64,000 nucleotides of DNA from Symbiodinium natans (GCA_905221605.1 CAJNDS010000768.1:396359-460358), one strand, 5' to 3'; shown: positions 48,609 to 60,509, counted from the stretch's first letter. Numbers and translations: made by a program. The notes: a model not told the origin generated them from the letters alone.

Positions 48609-48695
48609 TCGAGGTTCATGGCCCTTAAGTGCCCGCACAGGGTTATACTTGGGTTGCAAGTACAGTTAGTAGTGGGTCAATAAGTACCCTGCCTC
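48609..48695. mobile_element. Family A element, degenerate
   Basis: It begins CGAGGTTCATGGCCC, has GGGTTATACTTGGGTTGCAAG in the middle and TAAGTACCCTGCCTCCAAG at the right. The order is preserved but the arms have diverged. Confidence 0.4.
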
Positions 48696-48845
48696 CAAGC
48701 GGGATCCGAGCGCAACGTCTGCGCTAAGGAGTGCATTATTGTCTGTTTTTGTCTGGGTACACTTCTGAGGGGGTTGCGTTTTCCAGGTTTCAGATGACTT
48801 GAGGGTTATAAATGGCACAAATTCTTTGGGGTTTGGTCTCGTCTA

Positions 48846-48932
48846 GGGCCCTTTTTGGTTTAAAGGGGCTCGTAAGGGAACCTAAACCCTAAAAAAAGGG
48901 AACAAGGGCCTACTCTGGGTCCTAGCTGCTCA
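48846..48932. mobile_element. Family D short element
   Basis: It runs from CTAGGGCCCTTTTTGGTTTA to GGGCCTACTCTGGGTCCTAG. The ends are inverted repeats of CTAGG-CCC type. Confidence 0.6.
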
Positions 48933-49582
48933 GAGCACGCACGTACCCACATCTAGCAAGCAGCCACTGCTGAGAAGGCACCGTGGTGGCGTCTAGAGAG
49001 TGGGCGGGAGGACAAGTCAGCTGGAACGATGACTGTTGTATCGACTCACATCCAGGAAACCCTAAACCCTAAACCCTAAACCCTGCTATATTGTTTAGGG
49101 TTCATGAGGGCCCCGACCTCGGATGGCTTCGCAGAACTCCTCGAAACTCACCTTCGGGGCAACTGGAGTTCAACAAGGGCGTCGCTCAGGGAATTTCTTG
49201 TTTAGGGTTTAGGGTTTAGGGCTTGAGGGTTTGAGGGTTTGAGGGGCTTGAGGGTTTGAGGGTTTCTGCAAGCACTCTCTGCGGCAGCAGGCTTTCACGC
49301 TAGGGTCTAGGGCTTTACTCATGTTTAGTGTTCTCTCGGTGCAAGATGCACTGTGACCAGCGGGGGAACTTGAAGAAGAGATGTCCCAGGTGGGCACCGT
49401 GCCCGTGCCCCCATCTTCAGGACCAAGCTTTCTTGGATTTATGGCATGACGCCCCTCCCTGTGAATTTCCAAGCCCCAGTCATAGCACCGGCCTTGCCGT
49501 CGTTGGAGGAGTCCTTGAGTTTTACCAAGAGCTGACAGGGCTCATGCATGTTCCAGGCCCAACCGTAATCACAATCAAAAAT

Positions 49583-49668
49583 AAGCCCTTTTTGTGGTTT
49601 ACAGGAGCTTATAAGAGAAGCTAGACCTAGACCCTACAGAAAGGGAACAAGGGCCTACTCTGGGTCGA
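49583..49668. mobile_element. Family D short element
   Basis: It contains GCCCTTTTTGTGGTTTACAG and GGGAACAAGGGCCTACTCTG; the last bases of the right end are lost. Confidence 0.5.
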
Positions 49669-50289
49669 AACTTAGCCAAGAATGTTCTCTGATGCTTTGA
49701 GGCATCGCGGCATTGCTTTCTGGAGAGTCGGAGCGAGTCCAAGTTAAGAGGCCCCGCTCTGCTCCCAAACTGCCTATGCACTCCATCTGCAGCCCATTTT
49801 GCTTCCTAAATGCCTGCGGACTCATGGCAGCCAGGCTCGGAGTTCACTTAGCACACCCCTTTGACGTGTTCAACATGCGAACTCCGCTGAACAGCGCAAT
49901 CATCACACATACAACCCTAGCTTAACCCTCACCCTGCTCCCAAAACCTCAAGCCTCCAAGCCAGAAACCCGAAAATTCGCTGCCGGAGGCACCAGCACTG
50001 TCCAAATCTCTTCAAACGCAGAAGCCAGCTCCTCTTGTGGACACTCACAACTGCGCAGGTGGAGACTGTCGGTTGTGCCAGAAAGGTCTTGCAAGGCTGT
50101 GGAGTTGTGGGGAGGGGGGGGAATTCAAGCGATGTTATGTTGGGGCGCCACGGTTCCGGCAGCTCAACTTTCAGTTTTTCACTTCTTTGTAACATTGTGG
50201 GCGTGGCATCTGTTTCATGCCTCTCGTCGACTCTACCCGTGGTTTTACGGCCCTACAAGCTCTGTACGCAGTTGCCTCGGACATATAAA

Positions 50290-50966
50290 CCTTCAAGGAC
50301 TTCGACCCTCCTGTGAAAGAAAAAAGATACCGGGCGCGACCTTTTCGAACCGCACATTCCTCGAAAAAGTCATGCTCAACAACGACTCATTCTGTGTCAA
50401 CCCTGGGGGTCTTAAGACACCGCCGGCATCCTGCTGTGTCAGGGTGAAGTGGTCCACGCAAACGGACTCCATCAGGCCTTGCAGAACCTCTTTCCTGCGC
50501 CAGGCGTTCCGAACACCCGAAACCATGGCTTTGTTCTTGGTGCCCCAGCTGTCCCGGCAGTTCGAACTACGTGGCACTGAATTGATTTTTAGCTTCTCAA
50601 AAACCCTCGCAATTCACATCCTGTCGAGTTCGCCCGAGTTGTCCACATCAATGGCGCCTCGGCCCGCATGATAGTAGCGCCGCACGAGGTCCCTCCAAGA
50701 AGCGTCTGAAGCCCCACAATCCCTGGGCCTAGCCCTCGCCATCAGTGTTTGTTGATGCATTTGCGCCCCCAGACCAGGGACTTCACTTCAAAACCTGTTG
50801 TAAACGGAAAAAAAGACCCGAAGCGGACATGCGAAGACTTGTTGGAAGTGCAGCTCCTATGCACGCATGCACATATTGCAGCTACGCGTAGAGTACAAAG
50901 TCGTACAACGTCGTCCGAAGAGGCCAGGTCACTGAACAAGCGCTCGACCCGCTTGAGCTCCTCCTC
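50290..50966 (-). CDS. Exons of an EF-hand calcium-binding protein (partial)
   Basis: Three exon pieces are proposed. The first is 50966-50910 (EEELKRVERLFSDLASSDD), preceded by CAG and followed by a GT donor. The second ends at 50621 and encodes AIDVDNSGELDR. The third starts at 50494 with KEVLQGLMESV. Joining the second and third through a GA-AG intron (50620-50495) gives the loop DVDNSGELDRKE, a complete 12-residue EF-hand with D1, D3, S5, G6, L8 and E12. That junction supports the minus strand and a dinoflagellate-type intron. The start of the second exon (near 50692), the phase between the first two exons and the gene ends are unresolved. Whether the protein is a calmodulin-like sensor or a larger EF-hand protein cannot be told. 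Confidence 0.45.
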
Positions 50967-51592
50967 CTGCACAGCATCGCAGAGTGCTTGTCACTTACGG
51001 GTAGTGGAGCACAAGCTTGTTAGGCATTTGAACGCCCCACTTCCCTTTTCTAATTTCCAAAACCCTACGAACTTTTCAGGCATTTGAACCGGTTGAGCTT
51101 CAAACTTTGGGGATGCTCCTCGTCGTCTGGAGGTGTGCTCCCAGATGCCTGCAGCAGCGAAGCAATGTGAGGCAGGGTTTTGGCGCCAAAGGCTCGGCGA
51201 AGGAGGTTAGTCCAACAACACTCCTCTCTTTGCAAACAGTCGCTGCCTTGTAGATGTCAGGACCCAGGAGAGCCGGCTCAAGCGCCGAAATCCATATTGT
51301 GAAAGCTGTGCAAGCACCGAGCAAACCACACAACCTTCCGCTTGGCCCAGGAGTCCGGGCCAGTCCGGGCAATGCACTCTGAATGTGAGGTTTGCTCAGA
51401 ATGGAGCTCCAATGAGACAAAGCTGGAATAGCCATTGAAACCCTGAACTGGGAACATTGATTTCTAGGGCAGTGGGCCTGGTCAGGACTCTTGGTGAAGC
51501 CATTCGTCAGCGTCTTGGTAATCTTATTGACCACCTGCATGACCTTTGCATCACGTGGCTGATGTATCCAAACCCCACTCCCTGCAAGCCCT

Positions 51593-51655
51593 ACTACTTG
51601 GAGGTTCATGGTACTTATTAACCAATTATAGCTGTACTTATGACCAGTTGACTCC
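51593..51655. mobile_element. Family A fragment
   Basis: The left arm TACTTGGAGGTTCATGG is present. The right arm is reduced to GACTCCTACTTG. Confidence 0.4.
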
Positions 51656-51791
51656 TACTTGACTCGGGCCCTTGCGGACTGAAGCCATGCAGTGTTCATC
51701 AACGTACACGGGGAACAGCGGGAACACTGGAGACCCAGCAGCTCCATCAATGGGCGCCATACCGTCATGTACTGTCTGGAGTTGGAATGTA

Positions 51792-51892
51792 TACGTGGAG
51801 GTTCATTTGGGTAGCTACAAGTAGGGTTATAAGTATGGGAACTAGACTTCCAACCCTTAGAACCCTACAACTACCCATGAACCTCCAAGTAG
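51792..51892. mobile_element. Family A hairpin element
   Basis: The left end is TACGTGGAGGTTCATTTGGG and the right end CCATGAACCTCCAAGTA. GGGTTATAAGTATGGGAACT lies in the middle. Confidence 0.7.
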
Positions 51893-54563
51893 GTTCATTG
51901 CTCATGAGCTTGAAGATGAGTTTTAGGAATGCCTTCCGATTTTTGGGGCGTGCCGCGCAGGGTTCACAGTCTAGGCCCAGGCTGGCGGAGGGAGGCTGCG
52001 CACACCCGACGCCGGTCTTCGATCCTCTGTGCTGTGGCGTTGAGTGCTGAGGCCAGTGCTGCCAGCGACACAGAGAGGCTCGCCATGGGCAAGTGGCAGT
52101 TCACCGAACCTTCGCAGGGGCTCTGGACGAACCACTGCGGATCTCTGAGTCGGCTCAGTGCCGCCACTCTTGAGACTTTTGAGCTGTTTTTTTTCTGGAT
52201 GGCCCTCAACCCTCGAGGCCCCCGCATCTCTCTCTCTCTCTCTCCCCCTCCCTCCCCTGAAGCTCAGCAGCGAAAGGGTAGCCGCTGCGGTACTCCTTGG
52301 CGTGCTTCCTGTTGCTGCCAGAAAGCAGAGTAGCCCAGCCTCATCAGGGTCGGGTCTGATTCGGCTGATGCTCTGGGATGGCCATGGGCATAAGGGTTAA
52401 GGGTTTAGGGCTTAGGGCATAAGGGTGGAGAAGTGGATTGTGCCGTCTTCGGTGGCTCCCTCGCTTCAGACTCCCAGACGGAATAGGACTGGCATGTGAG
52501 CAGCAACCATTCCAAAACAAATCATACCAGCGTAGACCCCAAACAGTGAGAGACGACGTGAGCCCGGACGTCTAAACGCAACGGAAGCCAGATGTTAAAT
52601 AGCGACAACAGTTTCGCATCTGGGAAACCCAAAGCTGCGACAGTTTCGCAGTTGGCGAACACGAGCGTCCAGAAGCGGCGCGGTTTTGTGCATTTGGCGA
52701 ACACAAATTCAAGCGTTCGCAGCTTCGAGGATGGTAAGAGCAGCCACGCCGGCGCCTAGGCAAGAGTGCGATTTTTGTCCAAAATGAGAACAAGCTTCGA
52801 GAAAACACACAAGTCCCAGGCGGCGCACGCCGCGCAGCAACATCTACCTATCCCGCTTGCCCTGAACGGTCCTCGCAGCCAGAACCCTTGGGCCAAAATG
52901 GCATAAACACCCTAAACCCTACACCCTAAACCCCAAACCCTAAACCCCAAACCCTTTCACAGCTGTACTGGGAGTCCCGAAGCCCCCCCATCTGGGATCT
53001 CAAAGCCTCCCAAGCTTGAAAGGCCGAGTCGCTGTACGTTCTCCATGGGCTCAAGGACTTCGTAGCCACCTGTTGTGAAGCAAGAAGGTTAGGGTTTAGG
53101 GTTTAGGGTTTTGGTTTTTGGGTTTTGGGTTTGGGTTTAGGGCACCCCCAAAAAAAACTCAAACTTCGCGGCTTCTCAGGCCAAGGGGGTTTAGTGGAGG
53201 GCTTCCTGAATTTCTTGCCTTGAACTTGTCAAGCTAAGATTTCAGGTTCGGGGTGAATACATAGTTGTTTGGAAAGCTCGAAAATGTGGGGTAGAATGGG
53301 TATTTGGGGGCAGCCTGTATTTTCAGACGAAAGTACAGGGCAGCAATGTCGGTTGAGAGTCTGGGAAAGTGGGTTTTCCGAAAACGGCATGGTGATCCCA
53401 AAACTTGTTGCCTGCTTCCTTGAGCCCTTCGAAAGCCCTTTACCCTAAAACCCTGAACCCTCAACTCTAAACCGGAAAAGAACAAGCCCTGTCAGCAAAG
53501 TTCCAGTGCTGCAAGGCCTTGCTTTTTTGGACTGCTGCCAAGTGCACTAGCACCGGCTGCCACATGCATGAACTGTCTCCGATGAGTCTGAGGGCCCGAA
53601 GCTCCAACTGCTCAGGGTTCGGGTTTCTCAAGGGACCAAAGGAGGGACCCTTTTCAGGGCCCTTAGGGTTTATTTGGGGGGCTTCTTTGGGGGCTGCTTA
53701 GGAATATAAGGACTATATAAAGTATATATAGGGGTTATGTAGGGGAATACGATTAAGGGTCCCTTCTCGTCCCTCCTTGTACCCGGACCCTTAAGTTTCG
53801 GACTTTTGGAGACATCATGGTCCTCGCGGAGTTCAGTCAAGGAGTAAAGGCACTTTTGCTGCTATGGTCCCTGATGACACAGAATGGCGCACGTGTCTAT
53901 CAGGTTTAGATTCCGCAGACATGTTCAAGATTCACGCACACCGCGTAAGCCTACCTAGCCCGTGCCGACGTTGCGCGAACACAGCGGGGTGCTGTAAACA
54001 AACCGCTATGTCCATCATCATCCTCAGTATTACCTTCCTATCCCCTCCAACTCCCATTGAACACGTAGGTACGGACCTAGTGGATTGGGAGGGTCCTGGT
54101 ATCTCCGTGGTTCCCCAGAAGCTCTCCTCCTTCCTTTACTCCGGAGGAGCTCGCCATCGTTGGGCAAGCTGGTCGGCTGCAAATTCAGCCCACCCTAAAC
54201 CCTAAACCCTAAACCCTAAAGCCTAAACGCAAGTGCCTAAGGGCCTTCTGCAGGGTTTCGGGTGTGGGTAGGATGTCAGGAACGAGCTAACTTAGAAACC
54301 TGCCGCGATTGCAGCACGCATCGCAGCTCAGCCATGAGGGAATCCGGGTATTGAGGCCGCGCTCACGTCCGAGCCGGCTTCCGAAATTCGTCTGGGTCCT
54401 CGGTGAAGGAAAGCCCAGACTCACCTGTTGTTAAAGCTTCGTTTAGCTCTAACCCCTTTTCCTGTTTCTTTTTTGCCCCAGGCTCTCTGTCACCCTGTTT
54501 GCCCTAAACCGTTTAAACCCTGGACATCGAAGTCTGGTTGCGGGTTCTGGGCTGGAGACCATC

Positions 54564-54639
54564 ACCCTAAACCCTAAACCCTAAACCCTAAACCCTAAAC
54601 CCTAAACCCTAAACCCTAAACCCTAAACCCTAAACCCTA
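54564..54639 (+). repeat. Longest interstitial telomere-type array (about 11 units)
   Basis: About 76 bp of perfect CCCTAAA heptamers, followed by a short spacer and more heptamers to about 54662. Confidence 0.95.
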
Positions 54640-54889
54640 CTGTAAACCCCCCTAAACCCTAATCAGCGGCTGCGGCTCGCTGCCAGGGTCTTCCCCGTAA
54701 CGGCAGCATGGGTCGCCTCTGAGCCGGTCGGTGGTCCGAATCCTGCATCGGAGTTCTGTTTGGGGTTTTAGGGTTTCAAGGGTTTAGGGTTGATTTTGGG
54801 GGTTTAGGGTTTTAGGGTTTCAAGGGTCTAGGGTTGATTTTTGGGGTTGAGGGTTTTAGGGTTTGGTTTAGGGTGTAGGGTTTAAGCTA

Positions 54890-55008
54890 CTGCTTGCCCA
54901 GCAATCCTATTCTAATCTGGGCACCCTTTTTTGGGTTGGTTTCTTTACAAGAGAACCCAGAGCCCCCAAAAAACAAAAAGGTAAAGGGTACCCGTGGGCT
55001 TCCAAGTT
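54890..55008 (-). mobile_element. Third, diverged family F element
   Basis: On the minus strand it runs from CTTGGAAGCCCACGGGTACC through GGGGGCTCTGGGTTCTC to GCTGGGCAAG. The same block order occurs in the two genic copies. Its right end has lost a few bases, no clear flanking duplication remains, and no coding sequence is recognised next to it. It is probably an older insertion. Confidence 0.6.
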
Positions 55009-55078
55009 TGACTACTCCCAGTGCTATATGGTCAATCATTAGGTCAGTTCGTTGAAGATGCCGCTCAAGCCCCATGTG

Positions 55079-55178
55079 GGTATTTCCCCTACCCTTTATA
55101 CCGCAAATAGAGTAGAATCCCCCCTAAAAGGACCCCCAGAAGGGTACCCTATTTTCGGTAACCCCCCCAAAGAGACCA
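55079..55178. mobile_element. Family G hairpin element
   Basis: It starts GGGTATTTCCCCTACCCTTT and ends GTACCCTATTTTCGGTAACC. It lies directly after the third family F element. Confidence 0.5.
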
Positions 55179-55180
55179 AC

Positions 55181-55366
55181 ACCCCTTAATTGAGGAAGAC
55201 ACCTGAAATCATGCCAAGGATCCCTATATGGTTTAAGGACATAAACCCTAAACCCCAAACCCTTTTTGCAACTGGACTCCTTGCTGCCAGGACCGAAACT
55301 CTTCTTCGAAACCCTAAACCCTAAACCCTAAACCCTAAACTTTGATTAAGGGGTAATGGGCTCTCT
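55181..55366. mobile_element. Family C element apparently split by telomere-type sequence
   Basis: A left part (CACCCCTTAATTGAGGAAG, AAGGATCCCTATATGG) and a right part (GATTAAGGGGTAATGGGCTC) match family C ends. Telomere heptamers and an unrelated GC-rich stretch lie between them. Confidence 0.4.
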
Positions 55367-55477
55367 GGGCCCCATATGGATTCTTTGAGCGCGGCGGAGA
55401 GCGGGAAGGGTCCTCTTCTGCTGTCGCAAATGCATCCAAATCACCTCGGATGCAAAGATGGAGCCGGCAAGCTGTCC

Positions 55478-55563
55478 CCTTAAATAAGGAACATGCCTTA
55501 CATCATATTAAGGATCCTTGCAGCATCTAGGGTACGTTCCTTATTTACGGGGCATTGGGTCTT
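55478..55563. mobile_element. Family C hairpin element
   Basis: It runs from CCCCTTAAATAAGGAACATG to GTTCCTTATTTACGGGGCAT, with CATATTAAGGATCCTT in the middle. Confidence 0.6.
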
Positions 55564-57352
55564 TGGGTCGTTCCCAGAAAGTTCCGCAGTTCCGCAGCCC
55601 CAAAACTCTTATCGTCCTGAGAGCTTGGACCATTCCGGAGGTCAGGCAGGCGTGCAGCGATGGCCCCACTACAAGATCTAAACAGCACCGTAGCGTCGTG
55701 CAGCGGAGCTGAGTGCTAGTGTGTAGGCTTTATGTACAGACCGGGCCAAGAACCACAGAGCCAAACAGTCCGGTCTCACCCGGGCAGAGCCCTGAAACCC
55801 CACAAGGCTGAGCTCAGGAGCTTCCCCTGTAACATGTCACTACCTTACGGCGCTTTGCAATCGCCCAGGTCCCAGGCCCCACCACCGCTTTCACCCAGAT
55901 CCACTTCTGTTCCCAGTTCGGACAAAGTTCCTGCGCCCCCGGTCGGGGTGTGGAAGACTTCGCGGTATGCGGCCTTCGGCAGCTTATGTTCAAACTTCTT
56001 GCAGAAAACGCTCTTGGCAGTTCTATTCGCCAAATTCATCTGGATCAAATTCAACAGCAGTGGTTGGAAGCACAGCCGCGGCCTCTACTTGTGCATCGCT
56101 GTCGAACACCGGCACGGCTGCAGTGAATGGATCCACGGCGTCGTGGTGTGCCTTCGCTCCGTACGAGAATTTCCTAAAATTGCCATGCAAACCCACATGG
56201 CATGCTCTGCCTGCTAGTGAAGATGGTCCTTCTCACCTGCGCACATATCATTCTAATCAAGCGATGCAGTTGCTGTTCGTCGGGGCCCTTTCAAAATCAA
56301 AGCAGGGGCCGCAACCCAGGCCTGCTCTGTAAACTCACAGGGTTCGGGGTAGCTTTGCGCATGTTTCAGGGAGGGGAGGGGGGTTTGAGGCGATGAAATT
56401 CCAATTTGCCGGACAAGCACTGTGGGCTGGCACGGATGCACGACTACGGTTCTTTCTCTTTCTCTATATGTACACATGTATATATATATATATGCCATAT
56501 ATTTGGAGCCACACTTCGTTACCTGGAAATATCCAAAAGGTTCGGTTGGGTAGGCTTTAGGGTTTAAGGTTTAGGGTTTAGGGTTCAGGGCTTAGGGTAT
56601 AGGGTAGCGGTGTAGCGTCTACCCAGTACGACACCAGCTGCCAGCCCCTCGTGCCTCCTTGAGAAAGTCGGGGCCGGATGTCTTCGTGCGAACTTTGTCC
56701 TGGCAGCTGCGGCTCAAGCGCCCAGCGCCATGAGGCTTGAGGCTTTGTCTTCATGGCTTAGGGTTTAGGGTTTTAGGGTTTAGGGTTTAGGGGGGTACGT
56801 TACATTCCCGAAGCCGACGTCCTCCAGCCATGCTGCCAGCTCCAAGGCCTTTACAGTCCTTCTACTGCTTGCTAGTCTCTCAGGCTGATGCCTGACTTCT
56901 CGGCAGCAGACCGCGGGATCAGCATGGAATCAGTTTGTCATAAACCGGGTACAGAACATTAAGCTCTAGCCTCCAAAGGGCCCAAGATCACGCATGCTGC
57001 ATGAAATCTCGCAGACTCTCTACATGCAACGAGAGAGGCCACAGGACCATAGGAGCCACGCGCCTCCTGTCGCTCATGTTTGGTCTCTCTCCAAGGGGCC
57101 TGCTTCTCCCGCAGCATGTGGAATTTCATCCAGATCAGGAAGACGACGCTCCCCACAGCGCAAACGGCGAGGATGAAGGAATAGCAGCGCCTGCAGATCA
57201 GTGCCAACTCAGGCCTGCTCAACGTTCGGGTCCCTGTTCTGGGGTCGACTTCATAAGGAACTTCATAAGGATTCTTTAAACAGGTACATGTCTCTTGAAC
57301 AACACGGACAAACCCTCCCGGTTCGGGATTTTGCATGGCCTGAAAAACAAAC

Positions 57353-57432
57353 CCGGGATGTTCCCCCTTATACGAACAGTCCTATTATAATCCCTACTAA
57401 GGACTGTTAGTACAAGGGGGGAACGTCCCAAC
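57353..57432. mobile_element. Family B hairpin element
   Basis: It runs from CGGGATGTTCCCCCTTATAC to AAGGGGGGAACGTCCC, with CAGTCCTATTATAATCCC and its inverse inside. Confidence 0.65.
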
Positions 57433-57523
57433 CTTGTGGGCAAATCGCCGTTTCCGATGCTCCCAGGCGACAAAGCACGGCTGCAGCCGCAAAGGAAAGC
57501 CCGAGCTAAAAAGCATGAACGGC

Positions 57524-57621
57524 TACTTGGAGGTACATGGGTAGCTAGAAGTAGGGATCTGAGCATGGCAATCATACTAATAACCCTAAACCCTACTTCT
57601 ACCTACCCATGAACCTCCAAG
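57524..57621. mobile_element. Family A hairpin element
   Basis: The left end is TACTTGGAGGTACATGGGTA and the right end TACCCATGAACCTCCAAG. A telomere-like CCCTAAACCC lies within the inner part. Confidence 0.7.
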
Positions 57622-58657
57622 GTTCCTAAACCCTAAACCCTAAACCCTAATCGGCGCTGCAGCCCAGGCACCACATGGCCGGTGTGTTTGGGTAGTTGGC
57701 CTGGTAGTAGAGCCCCAGGAGCACGCAGCAGACCAAGACCTGGGTCAGGAGGCTCTCAGGATGTCTAACCCTAAACCCTAAACCCCTCCCAGTTTTTCTG
57801 GGGGTTTTGCTGGTTTTTGAATTGCTACCAGTTTGAGGTTGGCCCCAGTCCTGGCATGAACCGGCTGATAGTCGGCGATGCAAGTCTCCTGTAGCATGCT
57901 GTAGCTGCCAGGCGGCCGAGGAAAGCATCCCTAACCAAAGGAACAGCTGTGCGATGGGGTAGAGGAAATGATAGTGGTTCACCTTCAGGGCACGGGTGAA
58001 CGAGAGTCCAGCAGCTCACGCCATGAAACAACAACCATGACGTCAGGTTTCCAATCGCCTACGTGACATCTCAAAGCTGAAGGCCTATTTCTAACTACGC
58101 ATGAAAGGCGAAACAATTCTCGACATGACTAGCAGCGAGGACGCTTCTATGGCCTGCAAGAGGGACCACAGTTCACTTTCTTAGCATTTCAAAGCTAAAC
58201 CCTAGACCCTAAACCCTAAAGCCTCAAGCCTCAAGCCTAAACCCAAAAACCAAAACCCAAAACCCCTTTTTTCCATCTGGGCTGGGAGTTGATGCCAGAA
58301 AAGTAGCATGCCCGACCTGGTCAGCACCTAACTGCCTGGGACGAACTGTGCCACTCAAGACCCTAAACCCCAAACCCTAAGTGGCACACGCCTTCTGCAG
58401 CAAGCCCTCTGCAATGAGCTTCACCTGGAGAGGCTTAGGGCTTTCATCTCTGTTCTTCACCTGCGTAGCCTGCGGGTGTTACTTTTCTGTCCGTGCTCCG
58501 AATTTGGGGCTTCGGGTTCTTTCATGGGTAACAGGTAACAAAAGTGTTGTGAGCTTGGTTTTGTTGGCTGGCTTGAAACGGAGCCGAGTCGTTCAGAAGG
58601 CCACCTCATCCTCAGCGATGCGCCCCACCGTGTCTTCGTAGAAGAACGTGTAGAAGT

Positions 58658-58709
58658 TGCCGAACCTCGGACGGATAAAGGGTCTAGGGTTTGCCGAACC
58701 TCGGACGGA
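58658..58709 (+). repeat. Short tandem duplication
   Basis: TTGCCGAACCTCGGACGGAT occurs at 58658 and 58690, separated by a telomere-like GGGTCTAGGG. Confidence 0.8.
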
Positions 58710-58872
58710 TGGTTGCAAGACACCCAGAATGCACAAAAGCAGCTGCAGAGGTGTCATCTGTTTAGGGAATTCCGTCGGCGCAACATTGGTAGCGCTGGAC
58801 CGCCATGTCTCAAAACTGTATGCCTGCAGAATCAAGATCCCTTCTGGTAGAATGCGCCGGACTTGCCCACAG

Positions 58873-58976
58873 AGCCCAATGCCCCTTAAATAAGCAATAT
58901 ACCTTAAGCCATATTAAGGATCCCTTTCTTTTTAAGGGGTTATTCCTTAATTAAGAGGTATTGGGCTCTCTGAGTG
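58873..58976. mobile_element. Family C hairpin element, longest arms
   Basis: The ends are AGAGCCCAATGCCCCTTAAA and its inverse ending GGTATTGGGCTCT. CATATTAAGGATCCC in the middle is shared with the other copies. Confidence 0.65.
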
Positions 58977-59129
58977 TTTAGCAGGAAACTAGCATAACTG
59001 GCGCAACAGCATCTGAATCTGAGCCCTCTTCATGGGTTGGATGAAAGCTTCTACCCCCTAAACCCTAAATCCTAAACCCATCTGCAATGCGAGTATACGC
59101 GAATATTGCATCTGAGACGGCTTTCGCTC

Positions 59130-59234
59130 CTGGAGGAAGAGTTATAATTAGGGTTGTAAGTATCGTATTTATACATATAACCCCACTTAGGGTACTTCTA
59201 ACCCTACTTAGAACTACCCATGAACCTCCAAGTA
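59130..59234. mobile_element. Family A hairpin element
   Basis: The right arm is intact (AACTACCCATGAACCTCCAA). The left arm is reduced to CTGGAGGAAGAGTTATAATT. The inner GGGTTGTAAGTATCGTATTT is conserved. Confidence 0.6.
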
Positions 59235-59665
59235 GTTCCAATGCAGTTGCAGAGGATACTTCGACTGAGACACTGTCTTCGCAGGCCGCCCTTCAAAGCC
59301 TGGTGCAGCGAGGGGTAGAAGCAAATTCTTCTGGGCTTGAGGCTACAGCTGTGGAAAGGGAGGGAGCTGGCATCCAGAGACCCCATAGCTGCATATAAGC
59401 CCCTGTCGCTTAGGTACGGAAGGCCATCATGAAGCAGAACTAGGCATAACTCTGCATGCAAGTTTTAAACCCAAAAGGCCTACAAACCTAAACTCAGGTC
59501 CAACAAAACACAAGCCCTACATGCTAAACCCTAAACCCTGAGCCCTAAACCCTCAACCCTGAGCCCCACCTTGCCAAACTCTTGGTGCTTGTGCGAGGTC
59601 TTGCGGCCAAGGGCTGGCGCACTGCGCCCACGGAGGACGCTGCCTGGGGATGCTTTGGAAGCCTC

Positions 59666-59746
59666 AATTAAGGAATATACCCCAAACTAGAAAGGGATCC
59701 TGAATATGGTTTAAGGTATATTCCTCATTTAACGGGCTTTGGGGAG
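59666..59746. mobile_element. Family C hairpin element
   Basis: It runs from CCTCAATTAAGGAATATACC to GGTATATTCCTCATTTAACG, with AAGGGATCCTGAATATGG in the middle. Confidence 0.6.
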
Positions 59747-60509
59747 GTTCGAGGACTCGAAAGAGACGCTGAAAAGCCCTTTGCTGTAGAGCGCTTCGGT
59801 TTCATCGCGATGGCAAGAAGGCAAATTGGATCTGGTCGCCCTGTTTGAGCGTTCTTACAGGCAGCTCCCACTCCCACCAGCTGCTTTTGGGGGCTTACCG
59901 TGGTTTCCCCCCAAGGACACTTGCAAGGGAGGAGCAACATTCCAGGGGCAGTTACTTGTTCGACTCTTGCTATCTCTTGCTGCTCATTGCAGTTTGGGGC
60001 TTGGGGAGACATGCGTCTTACCCGAAACCCTTTTGCAGCAGGCTTGCGTGAGTCCTCGCCTGGATCAGGTTACCCTAAACCCTAAACCCCTTAAACCCTA
60101 AGCAGAGATTGAACCTAGCCATCGGTCAACAATCTCAGGCAGCGTGCTCGGCTGCCGGGAGGAGGAGGCGGAGAGCCTGGGTTAAGTTGCCAGTTTACAG
60201 GAGCTTCTGCAAGTTTGGCTTTTCGGCTTTTTAGGCTTTTGCTTGTAGAAGCCCTGATGCATGCCAAATGAACGATTCAAATCAGCAGCTGGAGTCTACT
60301 AGGACCTAAGCTGCTCTGACTACGTGCTGTTACATGGAGATGCCTGCCCCCCATCCCTACGCTTCAACTGGGGGTCCTGATCGTAGCCCTAAACCCTAAA
60401 CCCGAAGCCCAAAACCCTAAACTCAAGGCCGCAACACTAAACTGGGGTGCCGCTTGTGGCGCTGGCTCGAGGAGACGTGGTGCGGAGATGGCACCTGGTC
60501 GCACTTCTA

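Larger units (their letters stand above)
39220..50289. other. No gene supported; telomere tracts, hairpins and low-complexity sequence
   Basis: Notable contents are family D, J, A and E elements, AT-rich sequence at 40470-41240, and dense TTTAGGG variants at 45480-45560 and 46060-46190. A compact GGCGG-rich stretch at 42785-42850 encodes only Arg/Ala-rich low-complexity frames. Confidence 0.4.

Noticed and set aside
50075-50671. A 198-codon plus-strand frame overlapping the EF-hand exons
   Set aside because: The minus strand carries a complete EF-hand loop across a spliced join, so the plus frame is probably the shadow.
51100-51609. A 169-codon minus-strand frame beside the EF-hand exons
   Set aside because: No recognisable motif; length is within chance for this composition, and it begins at a family A fragment.
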